64,000 nt of DNA from Drosophila persimilis (Eukaryota; Arthropoda; Insecta; Diptera; Drosophilidae): the NCBI RefSeq assembly GCF_003286085.1, contig NW_020825298.1, forward strand, positions 11,594,001-11,658,000, in the 5' to 3' direction. Positions 1-12,900 of this stretch are shown here, one piece after another (the first letter of the stretch is position 1; the number at the start of each line of letters is the position of its first letter). Position numbers and translations under genes: made by a program. The notes beneath the pieces are model-generated. The model did not search any database, had not been told where the DNA came from, and saw only the letters and a program-made list of their open reading frames with translations.

Positions 1-2640
1 TAGCTTTGCTCTGCGTTTATTTTAATGTATAATTAATGAACAAATAGTTGTGGGCATTGTTTTTGTTGTTTCTGTGGCCATTTTGTTGCAATTATCTATC
101 GGATGCCATTCGAACTTGGCGCCTTTTTGGCTTTTGGCTTTGACAATGTTTTGCTTTTTGTTTGTTTTTTTCATTCTGTTTCATTCCAATGCGATCTAAA
201 CGCTCTCTACTGTGGCTAGTATTTGTTGTATTTGTTGTCGACAACGCACTGAAGTTGCCAAATGTTATTGACCCAAATTGAAAGCGTATAAAAAAAGAAT
301 TATACGCGGCAGCAGCAGCCATTCGAAATAGAACCAAGCAAATACACACACAGGCCACAGAGGCACATACAGTGGGGCATACAATGGAGCACACAGAGGC
401 ACATACAGTGGGGCACACAGTGGAGCACACAGGAAGGCGTACAGTGGGGCGTACCACAGGGCTGGCTGTTGGCTGCTGGCTAAGAGCAGTCGACGCAGTG
501 GCTCGATTTATGGCCACATTCGTAGAATATAAAGTCGCAGTCATCGTTCGCGGAGCCTGACATCGGGCCATTTATAACGCCACGACACTCGGACACGACT
601 CTGCCATGAAAAATTGGTTCCAAACGACTGGGAAATCAACAAAAAATAGTCGTTAAACAGTATGGAGTACTTGTAGATGGATTGTTGCATAAGAATGGAG
701 TGGAGAGTGGTTGTTTAAGGGTTTTTTGGAGCTACAAAATTAGTAACAGATGATTTGAAGTATATTTCTATAAAGAAGATGATTTTTGAATGATTAGTGC
801 AGGTTTTTGTTGTAAAATTATGAGTTTTATGCATAATATAGGGTTTAGGCATTTGAGAGATGATATTTTCAGGATATTTAGGGATAAAAAGAGGGGTTTC
901 GAGCGGAAATGAAGCTATTAGCTAGTTAGTTATAATATAAACCATTAATCTAGAGTATTATCTTGTGTTATTCTGTATTTTTTTCATGAAATACTCTGGG
1001 GGTTTCCCTGTAATACTACATGAGTAAAACCAAGGGTAATGAACTGTAAAGATATCTCTTGGATGTTTATTATATTTCTACTATTAAGGGAAAGCTCCTT
1101 CTTTCTGTTGGAAAGGAAGGTCCTTTTAGTGGCAAACAGTTCTGAGGTGTTTTCCCTTTCTTTATACGAGTACCCGCAAAGGAAAACCCCTCATAAAGAT
1201 AACTCTTAGAGCACATACAGTAGCCTTTATCTTCTGGGGGAGTGGAAGCCCTCTTCAGAACATGTAAATTACAAAAGGTTTTACAAACAGACAATCTTAT
1301 CTCTTGTCTCTTATCGAATCGATTACTTCACTGACTCGTGATTTTGTCATATGTACTATATTCGCCCACTTACACGAATGAATGTGCCCCAAGACGACTC
1401 CCTGTTCATTCCATTGCGCCCCGTCTTGGCCCCCCGATGTTTGCAATTCCTCTGCCTCTGGGGAAGCTTGAAATTCCTGGTCTTTCTTTCCGTTTATGCC
1501 TGGTATTTGCATATCTGTTATCACTTGCCTCTAAGTTTTGTTTAAACATTGACAATATTTAGCACATACTTGTACCGATGGCTTCCCCCTCTGTCTGCCC
1601 CCCCTGAGGCCTGGCTGTGGCCTAAATTGTGGCCCCCCAGCAGCAGCAGCAGCTGTGCCAATATCTCCCCAATAGGCTCGGATTTTCCAAAAGTGGGAAC
1701 TGCTAATTGCAACATTTTTTTTGCATTTCGAGATCGCTTTTAATTAGCAAACAAAAAATACTACGAAACGGAGTTGGAGACCCCCAAATCGTAGACTTTT
1801 ACTATTAATTACAATAATTGGCAGCTCGTCTCGATCTCGTCTCGTCTCGATCTCGTCATATCACCCGATTCGATTATTTTGCACAATATAATTTGTCAGA
1901 GACCGAGGGACCGAGAGATGGAGATGTTTTTGCGGCCTGGTGTGCAACTGTTGTTTGGTTTTAATTGGCTGAAAACGCATTGTGGAGCCAGGCCAGGCCC
2001 CCCATTTGGGGATTTCAAGAATTTCATTTCAATTTGCAAAAGCAACGGCGCTTTGGCCGCCAACAGAACTCAATGGGAAATCTATTAGCCAGCACACGCG
2101 GTCTTTGAACTCTACTCTTCTCATCTCATCTCACCGCATCTCGTGGGTTCTCTGTGTTTTCTCTCCTTCTACTTCTCCTTTTGCTTTTCTCTTGTGTGTT
2201 TTCGCCAGAGATTTATGTATATCATAATCATCTACGGCTCAGGCACAGTGTCTCCCGGGAGATTGGCTACCAAAAGCCATTGCACGCTCAAGATATGCCA
2301 CTTTTTTGGATACCTTTTAAATGGGGAAAGTACATGGGGATTAAGAGTAAGGTTAGGTCAGAGGAAGGGGTACATTTCTGAAGCGAAAAGTATCGCCAAA
2401 TATGCCTGTAATATTCACCAGATATAAATGTAATCCGAAATATATGAATGTACTACTCTTCCAGCAAATGACTGGCGAACACTGTATGGTATCTCCAGTT
2501 CGTATAGACCCTGCATCTTTTGTGTGGCTTTGTAGGCCACATTGCGCATACGCCACGTTCTCTAAGGCTTAGATGCCAGCCACGAGATATGCACAAGCCT
2601 CTTGTCTCCGGTCTCTCCTTCTGCATTTGATGGCGAGAGA
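1..2640. other. Non-coding block, left edge of window
   Basis: No convincing coding region. The stretch is intron-like or intergenic: AT-rich runs, a CA-rich minisatellite near 360-465, a TATAAAG-like site near 529, and pyrimidine-rich DNA around 1800-1870 (repeated TCTCGTC) and 2110-2210. Open frames here are short or follow the tandem repeat. It probably belongs to a long upstream intron of Rapgap1, because Rapgap1 reads the same way from 30483 and its first visible exon starts at a splice acceptor. I could not place any upstream Rapgap1 exon. Confidence 0.6.
360..465. repeat. 36-bp minisatellite, three copies
   Basis: Three imperfect copies begin at 360, 396 and 432, a period of exactly 36 bp. 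Each copy contains GGCACATACAGTGGGGC-like sequence, with a weaker 12-bp sub-period (CACA-CAGTGGGGC/GGAGC). Because 36 is divisible by three, it creates long false open frames on both strands. The third copy is the most diverged. Confidence 0.85.
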
Positions 2641-3013
2641 TGCTTATCCCCCCACCCCCTCCTGATGCCTGATGCACCACGGAGAATCATTTTGCGGCTG
2701 TTGTTGCCACGTTTTGTGTTGTCTTTGTCTGTGGCATGGCACAGAAGTGAAAAGTTGCCATAAGCAGAGCCGTAGATGGAGACGGAGAGTCGTTTGTTTT
2801 GTTTGTCTGTTGGTTTTCAATGCGTTGGTGACCCAGAAAAACTTTTCTACTTGCCTCTCGGACCAGCAGCTGGTAGTTGAAGACACTGCTGCTGTTGAAC
2901 GTGCCGCAAACCGCAATGGATTGTGTGTGCGCCGCCTCCCCCCCCCCTCAAGAAACGGAGCAGGCAACAGCTGCAAGTGTTTTGCTCCCGGGTCTGCTCC
3001 ACTTCTCTGCTTT

Positions 3014-3152
3014 CAGCATGGGATGATGCCTCCAGCTCCTGCTCTTCTTTCAGCATGGGATGGTGCCTCCTCTTCTTTCAGCATGGGATGGTGCCTCCTC
3101 TTCTTTCGGCATGGGATGGTGCCTCCTCTTCTTTCCGCATGGGATGGGGAAG
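3014..3152. repeat. 28-bp minisatellite, about five copies
   Basis: Unit CAGCATGGGATGGTGCCTCC followed by TCTTCTTT. Copies start at 3014, 3051, 3079, 3107 and 3135. The first interval is 37 bp because of a 9-bp insertion (AGCTCCTGC-like) and the rest are exactly 28 bp. The period is not a multiple of three, which argues against a coding role. Confidence 0.9.
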
Positions 3153-5086
3153 GGCCGGCCTCCTCTCGAAGGGTCTCTCATCTGTCTACGCTTTATCGGG
3201 TCGCGCTTCCGAATCGCTTAAAAACATATGCTCATGACGTTTGCCTTATTATAATTGATACCTCGGTTCAAGCTGATTTATGCTCAACTCTTAACCAGTT
3301 TCCATCCTTACGATCCGTTTCCCCTCTTTCAACACTTTACGCATTGCACAAAAAAATTTTATTAAACTTTTTTCTCTTATTACTTCATTGGATGGCAGAT
3401 ATATCTGTCTCTCGGATGATGTTTTTTCTTCTTCTTTCTGTTTCGGTTTCATGGAAAAACTTGTGCCATTAAATTTATTTACATACAACTACAACACTTA
3501 GAGGTACACAGGTACAGGTACAAGTAACAGGTTTTCAATCGAGTGTTAAACGAGTTTTACAAACAGTTTTACCCACAAACAAACAAACAAATAAACAAAC
3601 AGATTTTTACTCGTAGTCGTAGTCGCAGTCGCAGTCCGCGGATATTTCGTTGTAAGTGTTTTTCGCAGTTCTCGTGATTTTTTATATTTTCTGCTGGCCT
3701 GGCTGTTTGCTGCCCAAACAACATGTTGATATAGCGCCTGTCTTATGTAATTCATAATTTCAGCAAGTGGCTGTCAAACTGTTGTCAATCTGTCCGCCTG
3801 TCAGTCGGTCTTGCCAGGGCTTGCGAGGCTTGAATTATGCAAAAACCGCTGAACAATTATGCATTTTGTGGGGCTCCTTTTATCAAAAATAAACTGAAAA
3901 AATATGTATGGAAAATTATAAGAAAACATACGGGAAAATAGTGAATTTTTAACGCGCTATTTTACCATTCATAAATATTGGCCACATTGATGTATATTTT
4001 AATGAAATTATTGTATTTTTTTGTACATTTATTTTAGCAGAATTTTCTCTCATTAATATTGGATTGAAAGTACTTACAAATTATTTAAAATACATAGCAT
4101 TTTTAATCTCAAAAAATAAACCTAATATGTATTTTTTTCGCTTTAAATTTCATCAAAATTCATCACTTTAAAATTAAGCAAATTTAATATAACCTCCGCT
4201 GGAGCCCTAACTAAATTCCGTATTGATTTATCTTTCATGGCATTACCTCATAGACAATAATAAAAAAAAAATACTACGTGACTAAACAATATATGAAACC
4301 TTTAATTAAGATTGGGACTTTTTCATTGACTTTTACGCTTATAAATAGATATGAAATCATCAAGAATTGATTGTGTTTGAGGCTGTTTGAATGCTATACG
4401 AACTAGAGGTAGATTTTCCAAGGAATTTGATGATAAAACCTCTCATTTGAGATACATTTTATAGATACTTTCTTCGGAAGCAGTCTTTCCAATTCTCGAT
4501 CAACTCTCAGATACTTTCTTCATAGCAATTTATGGAAAACATTCTCAGCTTTTCTCACTTTCTTCCCAAGAATTAGCATTTCTTCTGGCCAGAGATATTC
4601 TCTTTCTCTGCTCGGGGCGACATGCAACAATCGTTTCGAATTTGCCTGTCATTTCCACAGAGACGACGACTTTCTATGACATTTGCAATTTGCAGCAATT
4701 TTCTTTGGATTTTCTCGCTCTGCTCGCTGCTCTGCTCGCATTCTGCCCGTGGGGCAAATCAAAATACGAGGCACAATTTGCAGTTGGCATTTGTACAATT
4801 TACAAATCAATTTCAATTCCACTTCCAATTGGCGGCAGGCAGCAGGTCTCTCCATAAACAATTTCACTTTGCGATCGCCCATAGGAAAGCAGCAAAAACT
4901 TTCATTTTAATTAGCTAAACAACAAAACAAAACAAAGCAAAAGCCAAAGCCAAAAGCCAAACAAAATCCAAATCGAAACCAATTTTCAAGCCAGTAGATT
5001 GCTTTACCGCAGATTCAATTTTTTATTTCCAATTCAATTTTTCTGAGAGGTCAATTAGCAAAACTCTTTTGATGGACATGTGGTGG

Positions 5087-5134
5087 CACACACACACACA
5101 GTGGAGAGGGGCGGGGAGGGGAGGGGAGGGGAGG
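5087..5134. repeat. CA microsatellite followed by G-quadruplex-type G-run
   Basis: A short (CA)n tract is followed by five GGGG tracts at 5108-5111, 5113-5116, 5118-5121, 5123-5126 and 5128-5131, each separated by one base (C or A). Four or more G-tracts with one-base loops match the usual intramolecular G-quadruplex pattern on the + strand. Confidence 0.85.
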
Positions 5135-5300
5135 CCGGTGCACGGGTAACTGGTTTCCAATTTTCGTATTCCATTTATCCATTTTTTATTCAATTTACCA
5201 TTCGAAAGGCAACAGCAACAGCAACAAAAATATGCTCGTAGCTTTTTTTTTTTTTTTTGCATTGTTGCTTAACGAAAAAGTCAAACGTGGCTAATTACGA

Positions 5301-8300
5301 GGCGGCTCGGCACTGAGGCACTTGTGCCTCCCTCCATTGTTGTTGGGGCCCCGATTCCGTGTGCAAGGTGTGTCCGGCGTCGGAATATCAGTCATAGTCC
5401 GTCACCCACCCACCCAAGCCATGCCGTGCCATGATTGGCCTTTGATTCAAAAGAGAGGTTTTTTTCAATGGGAAAATGCCACCAAAACCTTGCCTCGGGG
5501 CTGGAACTGGAATAAACTAAAGTAGATCGATATGGATTGGTGGATTGGTAATGGCTCCGGGGTACATCGTGAGTTGAGTCACTTGCCAAAGACTCTTAAG
5601 GAGGGTACCCACAGATATAGATTGTCCGAACACCAAAGGCCCCCGCCACATCATCCGAGGAACCCATAAATTTCATTCCTTAAACACTTTGTCTCTATGG
5701 CGAATAGAACTATCTATCTATTACCATAAGCATGCCCCTGCCCATTCTTCTGTTGTATCTTTTGAATAATTTTCCCTCTCCTTTTGTATCGGTTGACTGT
5801 TTTCCATTTAAATCTTTTGTCTGTCGCCTCTTCTCTATCTACTTGTCTATGGTCTATTTTCAATCAAAGCCTCGTTTCGCCCCAAGTTCAAATGTCAATG
5901 GCAACTAAATTGACTAAAATAACACACACACACACACGCACACACAGAAATCCACGTTTTGCTAATGGACGAGCAATTTTGCACTGCCACAGACATCACA
6001 CACTCTGTGTGAGCAATCACAGATACAGATACAAATGTATCTTTAATTGCTGCAAATTGCCTTTGAGCTGACTTTGGTTCGTTTCGGTCGTGTTTCGTTT
6101 TTTAGTCGTTTTTTTGCGTTGTAACGCGCTTTCACTGCGGAGGAAGTCAATCCACATCCTGTGGCGAGGACGAGGACACTCGTGTCTGTGCGTGGGCGTG
6201 GCTTTCTGCGTAGGTGGTACCACTAATTCGGTTTCCTGTTCCCTTCTAGCCTGGCGCCTGCCACTTAATGAGAGACGACAGCAGACAAGAGGCGACCGAA
6301 CCTTCCACGAATTCAGGAGGGTTCTCCATCTCCTACCTGGTGTTTTTTTTCCGTTCTGTACCTCTGGTACCATGTGTTGATGTCACGTACCACAGAGATC
6401 CCTAACCCAACCCGTCAGATACAATAACTCGTACCTCCTCTCTCTCTGGGTACTTCTCATTACACAGTGTCACACGCCTTGGATTCATTTTCTACTTTGC
6501 TCACTATTTTATTTGTATTTTTAGTTAATTTTTGTAGCGTTTGTCTCGTAAAATATATTTCTTTTTTTTCTGATGGCTTGAAATCTTTATGGCGACATTT
6601 TGAAACGAGCGCCAGGTATTTACGATCATTCTGACAGGGTTTTTCGCTATAAAGATACATACTCGTATATCTGAAAGATGTGTGAAAGGCTAGTCACGTC
6701 GCAGCGACAGCGACTGCCTCGGCAAATAGTTTTGCAAATGAATAATACAGTTGGAGAGGCTGTGTGAATAATTTCGAAGATTCTACAAATGGAAAGACTA
6801 TTTTCTGGCATTTAAGAATGGAAATTAATGTAGATTTGGGTTGGCGAATATCTTGACTTTGATTAAGTTCTTCTGGAACCAAATTTGAGTTGCTTTTTGG
6901 TAAGAATAAACAGGGCTTTATTGCTTAATTAAAAGTTGATGTTTGTAAGAAATAAAATAAAGATAGAACTGTTGTTCGTTCTTTGTTGTTGTTCTTTAAA
7001 TTACACATTTTCTATCATTCAGGCAGCCCCTAACTGGTCATGCAGCAGCGCCCCTCGGTTGGGCTGCCTGCCTGCTTTTCTGACTGAATTTGAACAAAGA
7101 ATTTGATGGTTTAATGCCGAATGAATATTTAACCCAAATAATTATCATAGAAATTTTCCGAAACGAGGTTCAACCAATAAACAAGCTAAATTTTCCACAC
7201 ATGAGTACCTGCCCCTGCTTCTTCCTCTTCCACTCTCTTCCGCCAAACAAATATCAACATTTTGAGCCTTAGATAAGCTCTCGTTGGCGGCCAAATTGCT
7301 CTCTTCTGACGCCGCCGTCGCAGCCGCATTCTGGCTCTCGTTTATTTGCATATGATAAAAATTCATTATTGATTTTTGTGCTATACGATAGACAGACACA
7401 CCTCCACGCAGATAGGGCTAATGAGGGGGTTTCTAGGGGGGGTACTAATCGTGACAGGGTGTCCCACCGTTTGACAAGATTATTAGCAGAGCACAAAAGA
7501 GCACAAAAGAGAAACAACAACCATCGAAATGGCCTTCCCTTTGGCCCAGAATAAAATGTCATAAAAGAAGAGAACATTTTTGTTTTTGTTTGCCTCGGGA
7601 ATTAGTTTTATTTTGGCAAATACTTAAACTGAACCACGGCTAAAACTAAAGGTCAAATGGATTGTAAACCTCAACACAAATGAGGCGGTCGTAAAAACCA
7701 CAAACAAACAAACAACAAAAAAAAAAAACAGGGGGAAACGCAAAAACGGAAAATTGAAAATTAGCTACGGTCTAGGGGAAATCTCCAGGTGAAAGCCTTC
7801 GCTTCCTATTTCTCGGTTACGACCGAACGACCGCCAGCCTTGTCGGCCTGTCAGATGGCATTTATTATAAAACATTTAAATGTCAGCTTCGATCGTTTTG
7901 TGGCCAATTGTTTTCGCTGTCGATGGCCATAAATTTCCACCAAAGTTGATGATGTGAATGGGGATAGGGATGTGGATGTGGATGTCGATGTGGATGTGGA
8001 TGTCGATGCGGAATGGCAGCGGCGCTCCTTGTGGGTCCCCGAGACAAACGAACCGTCAAATGGTCTGGCCATTCAGTTGCCGCTGCTTCTCGTTTCTCGA
8101 CGTCTTTTCGCTTCTCAGGTCTTTGTCTGTTTTCATTTGGCTCAAAAGATCTCTTACCTCCGGCTGAGCGACTCGGAGCGACTGTGAGCGGCTCTGCCAT
8201 GATGTCATATCAGGGGCCTAGACAAAGGTACCACTGGACAGTCGACTGAATGGCTGGTTCTCTGGGGGCTGTGCCCTATCTTGTGTAGGGTTCTTATAGT

Positions 8301-9900
8301 TGGTGATCTAAGAGGTGGAAATATGATAAATGTGGTTGGGATAGCTAAATATGGAGTGCGAGCTATGAGAACTTATTTTTAGGAAGATTTATTTAAGGGA
8401 TGACGAAAGATGACGGTCCAGCGTTAAAGAGAGCGCAATTCCACCATGTTTTCTTACATTTCATGCAATATTTGTAAATGTGTTCTAAAAGAACTGAGCT
8501 TTTTGAAGAGCTATGCTTAAGAAACTTGTGGTATGGTCAGTATTTGTCATTAATTGTGAAATATATATGGTTTACAATGAGTTTTTATAACTTTTTCATT
8601 GGAAATTATCTTAAATATGGAAATATTTCACCTGAATTGCTTTTTTTGTTCTTAGATATTTGTTATACCATTCTTATCTTTCATGTATATAGAAATGAAT
8701 GAGATATCATTACTTTTTAAAGTAAATCTCTATACCCTATAAGAACTCTATACCCCAATGACTTATTCTGATGAAATTTGGAATATAGTTTCCTTAAACT
8801 ATTATCGAAAGAGTAACCAAAGTTCCCGATTCATATATTCATAACCCTCTCCCTCTTTGACTCCCCTCTCGTGCTGCGGGTTTTGTTGTCGTTCTCTTAA
8901 CATGGCTAATTCTAGTTGTTGTCGTGGTTATTTCTCTGGCTATGTTTCCGTTTTTTCCTACACATTTTCCCCATTTGGGCGTTCCAACATATGTTGATTG
9001 TAATTTTCAGCTGGCGCCTGGCTCCCCAGACCCCCGTCCCTCCCCCTGAGAGTGTGGTTCCGCAGTGGCGCACTGCCCACTCGGCTAGCGAGACTCTCGG
9101 ACTCAACCCTTTTGCTGTTGTGCTGTTTGTAGATTCGAGAGTCTATGATGATTTAATATGGGGGCAACTTTGCTTATGACATGGCACCAGCCACAGCCAC
9201 AGTCCCAGCCCCCAACCCCCAACCACAGGCCGCAGAAACGAGGCGAAAAACGGAGAGAACTGCGCGAATGAATGGATCGTAGAGGAGTGTGTGTGGGGGG
9301 TGGGCGGGGTCTTGGACAGCAGCAGGGAAAAAAGGTGCGCCAGCAAGCATTTTGTTGCATGACTCTCCAACGTTTTTTTGGCCAAAGTTCAGAGCAGGCA
9401 AAACGGCCAGGAAGGAGAGCAGGGAGGAGGTGGATGCAAACCGGAGACTGGAGGCGGTGTGGATGCTGATTCGCGGGCCCTGGTTGACTCATGGAAGTCA
9501 CGTAGCTGCCACAGCAGAACAGAAAAAAAGCTGTGCTCGCATTTGGGACGCGAACGCGCCAGTCGTCGCGTTCTGCCTGGCATGCCATGTTTATTAATAT
9601 TTAACTGCAACGAGGCATGCCTCTCCGCTCCGCTCCTCCCCTCCACTCCATCAGTTGGCCGGCAATTTCAGGCTTGAGCGCAGCCAAAATGTGGGCTGGG
9701 AGCAGGGGCAAACCGGAGGGGGGTACTACCTTTAGGTGCCATTTGCGTAATCCTTTGGCAATGTTCTAAATGCAATGGAGAGCACATTCCAAAAGCAGTG
9801 AAGGAGAGGGGGATGAGGGGAATGGGACTGGGACTGTGATGGGGAGGGGTAGGTGGCAGTGGAGCACATGTTACATTTCTAATGAAGCATGTTGTCCAGG
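5301..9900. other. Non-coding block
   Basis: No gene seen. It holds a CA/CG dinucleotide run (about 5921-5948), a GATACA-type short repeat near 6020, a GGATGT hexamer tract (7961-8011), an AT-rich stretch (8280-8830), and GC-rich DNA at 9000-9720 with G-runs but no coding signature. Open frames at 9103-9597 on both strands overlap in several frames and have low-complexity composition, typical of GC-rich non-coding DNA. Confidence 0.55.
7961..8011. repeat. GGATGT hexamer repeat
   Basis: About eight imperfect copies of GGATGT/CGATGT in tandem. The track would read as alternating Val-Asp in one frame, but no surrounding coding region supports translation. Confidence 0.8.
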
Positions 9901-12900
9901 CACGAACATGGCTCTGGGAAGTACGAGTACGAGCTACAGTGCCACATAGAGTGGATGCACTGGGAGAAAATTCGGGCTAGAATACTGAAAAATCAGAAAA
10001 TGGTAGAAAAAACGGGACCATTTTCGAAGAGGTTACATTTCTAACATTTCAGAATTTATTCAGTTCAGTTTTCTTCGGGTGTACTTCTCCTACTGCCTCC
10101 ACATGCACGGCCGCACATCCTGGCATTTGGCAATGTCTGTAAGTGATCATCATCATCATCCTGATTATTGTGGAAGGATTGAGTTTCACAGGAAGGGGAG
10201 AGGAGAGGGTGTACCGTTTCGGTTTGCGTTAGGTCATGGGTTGGCGTTAGGTCATCTATTCGATGGATTGGTTTCCTTAGTACCACCCTTAGTACTGGTC
10301 GTTTGTGCTTTGCTTTTTCCTCATTTGTAACAACAATCATCATTGGTTTTAGGGAGTTCATTACGGTCTGAGGTTGCCCGATCCATTGGCCACCTCATTA
10401 GTTGCACTTCCGCTGTGGTTAGTACTCCCCCTCCCCCATCTAGAGGTGTTTTTTTCGCTGGTCGGAAGAGGTAAATGAAGCTCCAGATATACAAACGACG
10501 CTCCTTGGTTCTCTCATTCTCGATTACGAGTCCTGCACGCACCGCACATCCGTTTCGAGTTTGTTTCTCTGTCCGAAAGGGAACTCCACTTGAGTTTGTC
10601 TGTGTGCGGTGTGCGGTGTATCTGTGTGTGTGAATGTATCTACAGTACTTGAAGGTACTACCCCTGGTCTCTCTCTTCTCGCTCCTCCCCCGCTGCGTTC
10701 TGCTTATTATTATTTTGGCTTCTTCTGCGTCGGGGTTCGGGTTCGTGTTCGGGTTCTTTGTTGCCACCGTCTGACGGTGCACCTGCTCTGCTGTCAGAGC
10801 ATTGTTTCCCATGAAGTAGTCGTCCCCTCGTCCACTCGTCCATGTGGCATGTTTTCTCTAAGACCTCTTATCCCTCTCCCCCTCCCCCTTTCTCTGTCGT
10901 TCTGCAACTCTCTAAGGATGTTTATCCTTTTGTACCAGTTAGTTATCCGCGAAAGTTGGCTTCATTTGCATTACAAATCGGTTTAAGCCACGAGAGTGAA
11001 AAGTGGAATCCCGCAGCGACCTACTTCTTTCACTCAGTATATCTCTGCCACGTCTCCCTCCACTATATACATATATATATATATCCTTTTACACAGTGCC
11101 TGCCAGCAGTTGGCGCATCAATGATTCATTCACATACACACAAATCGCACTGCGTTTCCGACTCCGATTTGTGTGTGTTTTCCCACGATGTAATAAAAAA
11201 CCTTTTTTTGAACTGCAAAAAAAATTATTAAGGGCTGGAGGGAACTGCAAAAACAGTGATGAGGGGGGAAAAAGGCGTGCCATCTGCCTTTTTCAAATGT
11301 TTTTTATTCGCTTCGAAAACTAATCCACAATTTCTTGTTTTTCTTTTTTGCTCTTTGCAGGTTAGTAAAAAAATAATACGCCCAAAACGGCTGGAGGCTG
11401 GAGGTTGGAGGTTGGACCCCGTCACCGACACCCGACTCAACATTTTTCTGCTCATAAATTATGAGGCAAAGCCGATTAGGAGAGCGGAAAAACGATGGAA
11501 AGATGGAGCGATAGAGGGCTTCATAATTCTTCCCGCCAGTTATTTAATTTGCGAAATGTAATTGGTGCGGCATTTTGTGGCACGCTTGCAGCTGTAAATG
11601 AAATGGGGAAGGGACTCCTAATTCCTCATTCCTCAACCAAAGCTGCACTTGTCATGCCCAGGCAGGTTTCACTGTTTATCTCTTAAGCGGCTTACGGACT
11701 CGGGACTCCGATTCCGATTGCGATGGAGACTCTGTTTCAGGTAGACGACGACTTAATCGTTCCCCTGATGGTACGATGGTATGGCCAGACACCAATTAGC
11801 CACGAGTCCATAGTCCGTTTCTCTACTCCGTTTGAGAGACGCCTAAACCTTTGTTTACTTTCACTGGAGAACGGAGAATGGAGAATGGCACCGAGAACTT
11901 TCCATCCTGCAGTGAGAATCGATTTATGTCACAGCTGACAAGTTTTCCCATTTAATTTCCCCAGTGATTGGGCCAGCAGCAGAAGCAGCATTGACCGCAA
12001 AAGCCTCAAGATTGAAATGTCTGAAAGAGGATACCCTGAACCCTGTGGTATCCACATGCACATCCACATCCACATCCGTATCCGTAGCTGTTACCATTTT
12101 TTTGTTGTGGTTTTTTTTTGTGTGGGAAAACTGGAGCCCAACGGAGCTCAACTTTTTTGTGACAACTTTTAATTACATGCGACATCCGTTGACATCATCG
12201 AGTGATATGAGAGGGAGGTGGGGGGCAAGGCAGAATGGAGTCCGAAAACGGAAATTACTTTTGGGCCAGCATTCAGACCATTCTGAGACTGTTTGCCCAC
12301 ACATTAGGCCGCCTTAAGACGGATTGTTTGTTTGCTCGGAAAAACCAGTAAAGCCAGGGGAAATCCGATGGAAGTCTCTTGCTCTCTCGCTCTGTTGAAA
12401 ACTGAGACATCGCCAAGCGTTTAGCAGCAGTCTTAATTAAGCAATTAAGCAAATATTTATTAATTAGTACAAGAGTTAATGGAGCTGCAAAGAGAGTGAA
12501 AGAGAGAGAGGGGGGATGGCTGTATGGGGAGTGGAGATCATTCACTTGAAAGATGATGATGATTAAGTTATGATTTCGTATGAAATTGAGTGAAATTGAT
12601 TGAACAAAAACGTTACAAGGTCATTTTTTGAGAGTTACAAGAGATACAGCGAAAACAGACTTGTGATGGATTGGTATTTGTGGAGTATTGAGAGAGATTT
12701 CAACCTCTTCCGCTGTGGGACCATTCAATGTAGTGCCGCCAATCAACGGATGGGACAGAGATGGTGTCCAACCCCCCGTCTTCGGGGCAGCCTTCTACTT
12801 ACAGATTATAGCATCGTCTTCATCAAGGTATCATCAACAATGATTTGAAAATGTTATTTTACGAGCCAAGTTTAATGAACCCCGTCGCCGTCCGGTCCGT

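Larger units (their letters stand above)
2641..5300. other. Non-coding block with minisatellite, AT-rich stretch and G-run
   Basis: Contains a 28-bp minisatellite (3014-3152), an AT-rich interval with no coding signal (about 3870-4340), a segment rich in CAATTTGC/CAATTTAC words (about 4680-4880), poly-A/CAAAA runs (4915-4980) and a CA repeat followed by a G-run (5087-5134). The longest open frame (2672-3472) runs through the 28-bp repeat and lacks protein-like composition, so it is treated as spurious. Confidence 0.6.

Noticed and set aside
2672-3472. 266-codon plus-strand frame
   Set aside because: Runs through the 28-bp minisatellite, which is not a multiple of three, and has no protein-like features.
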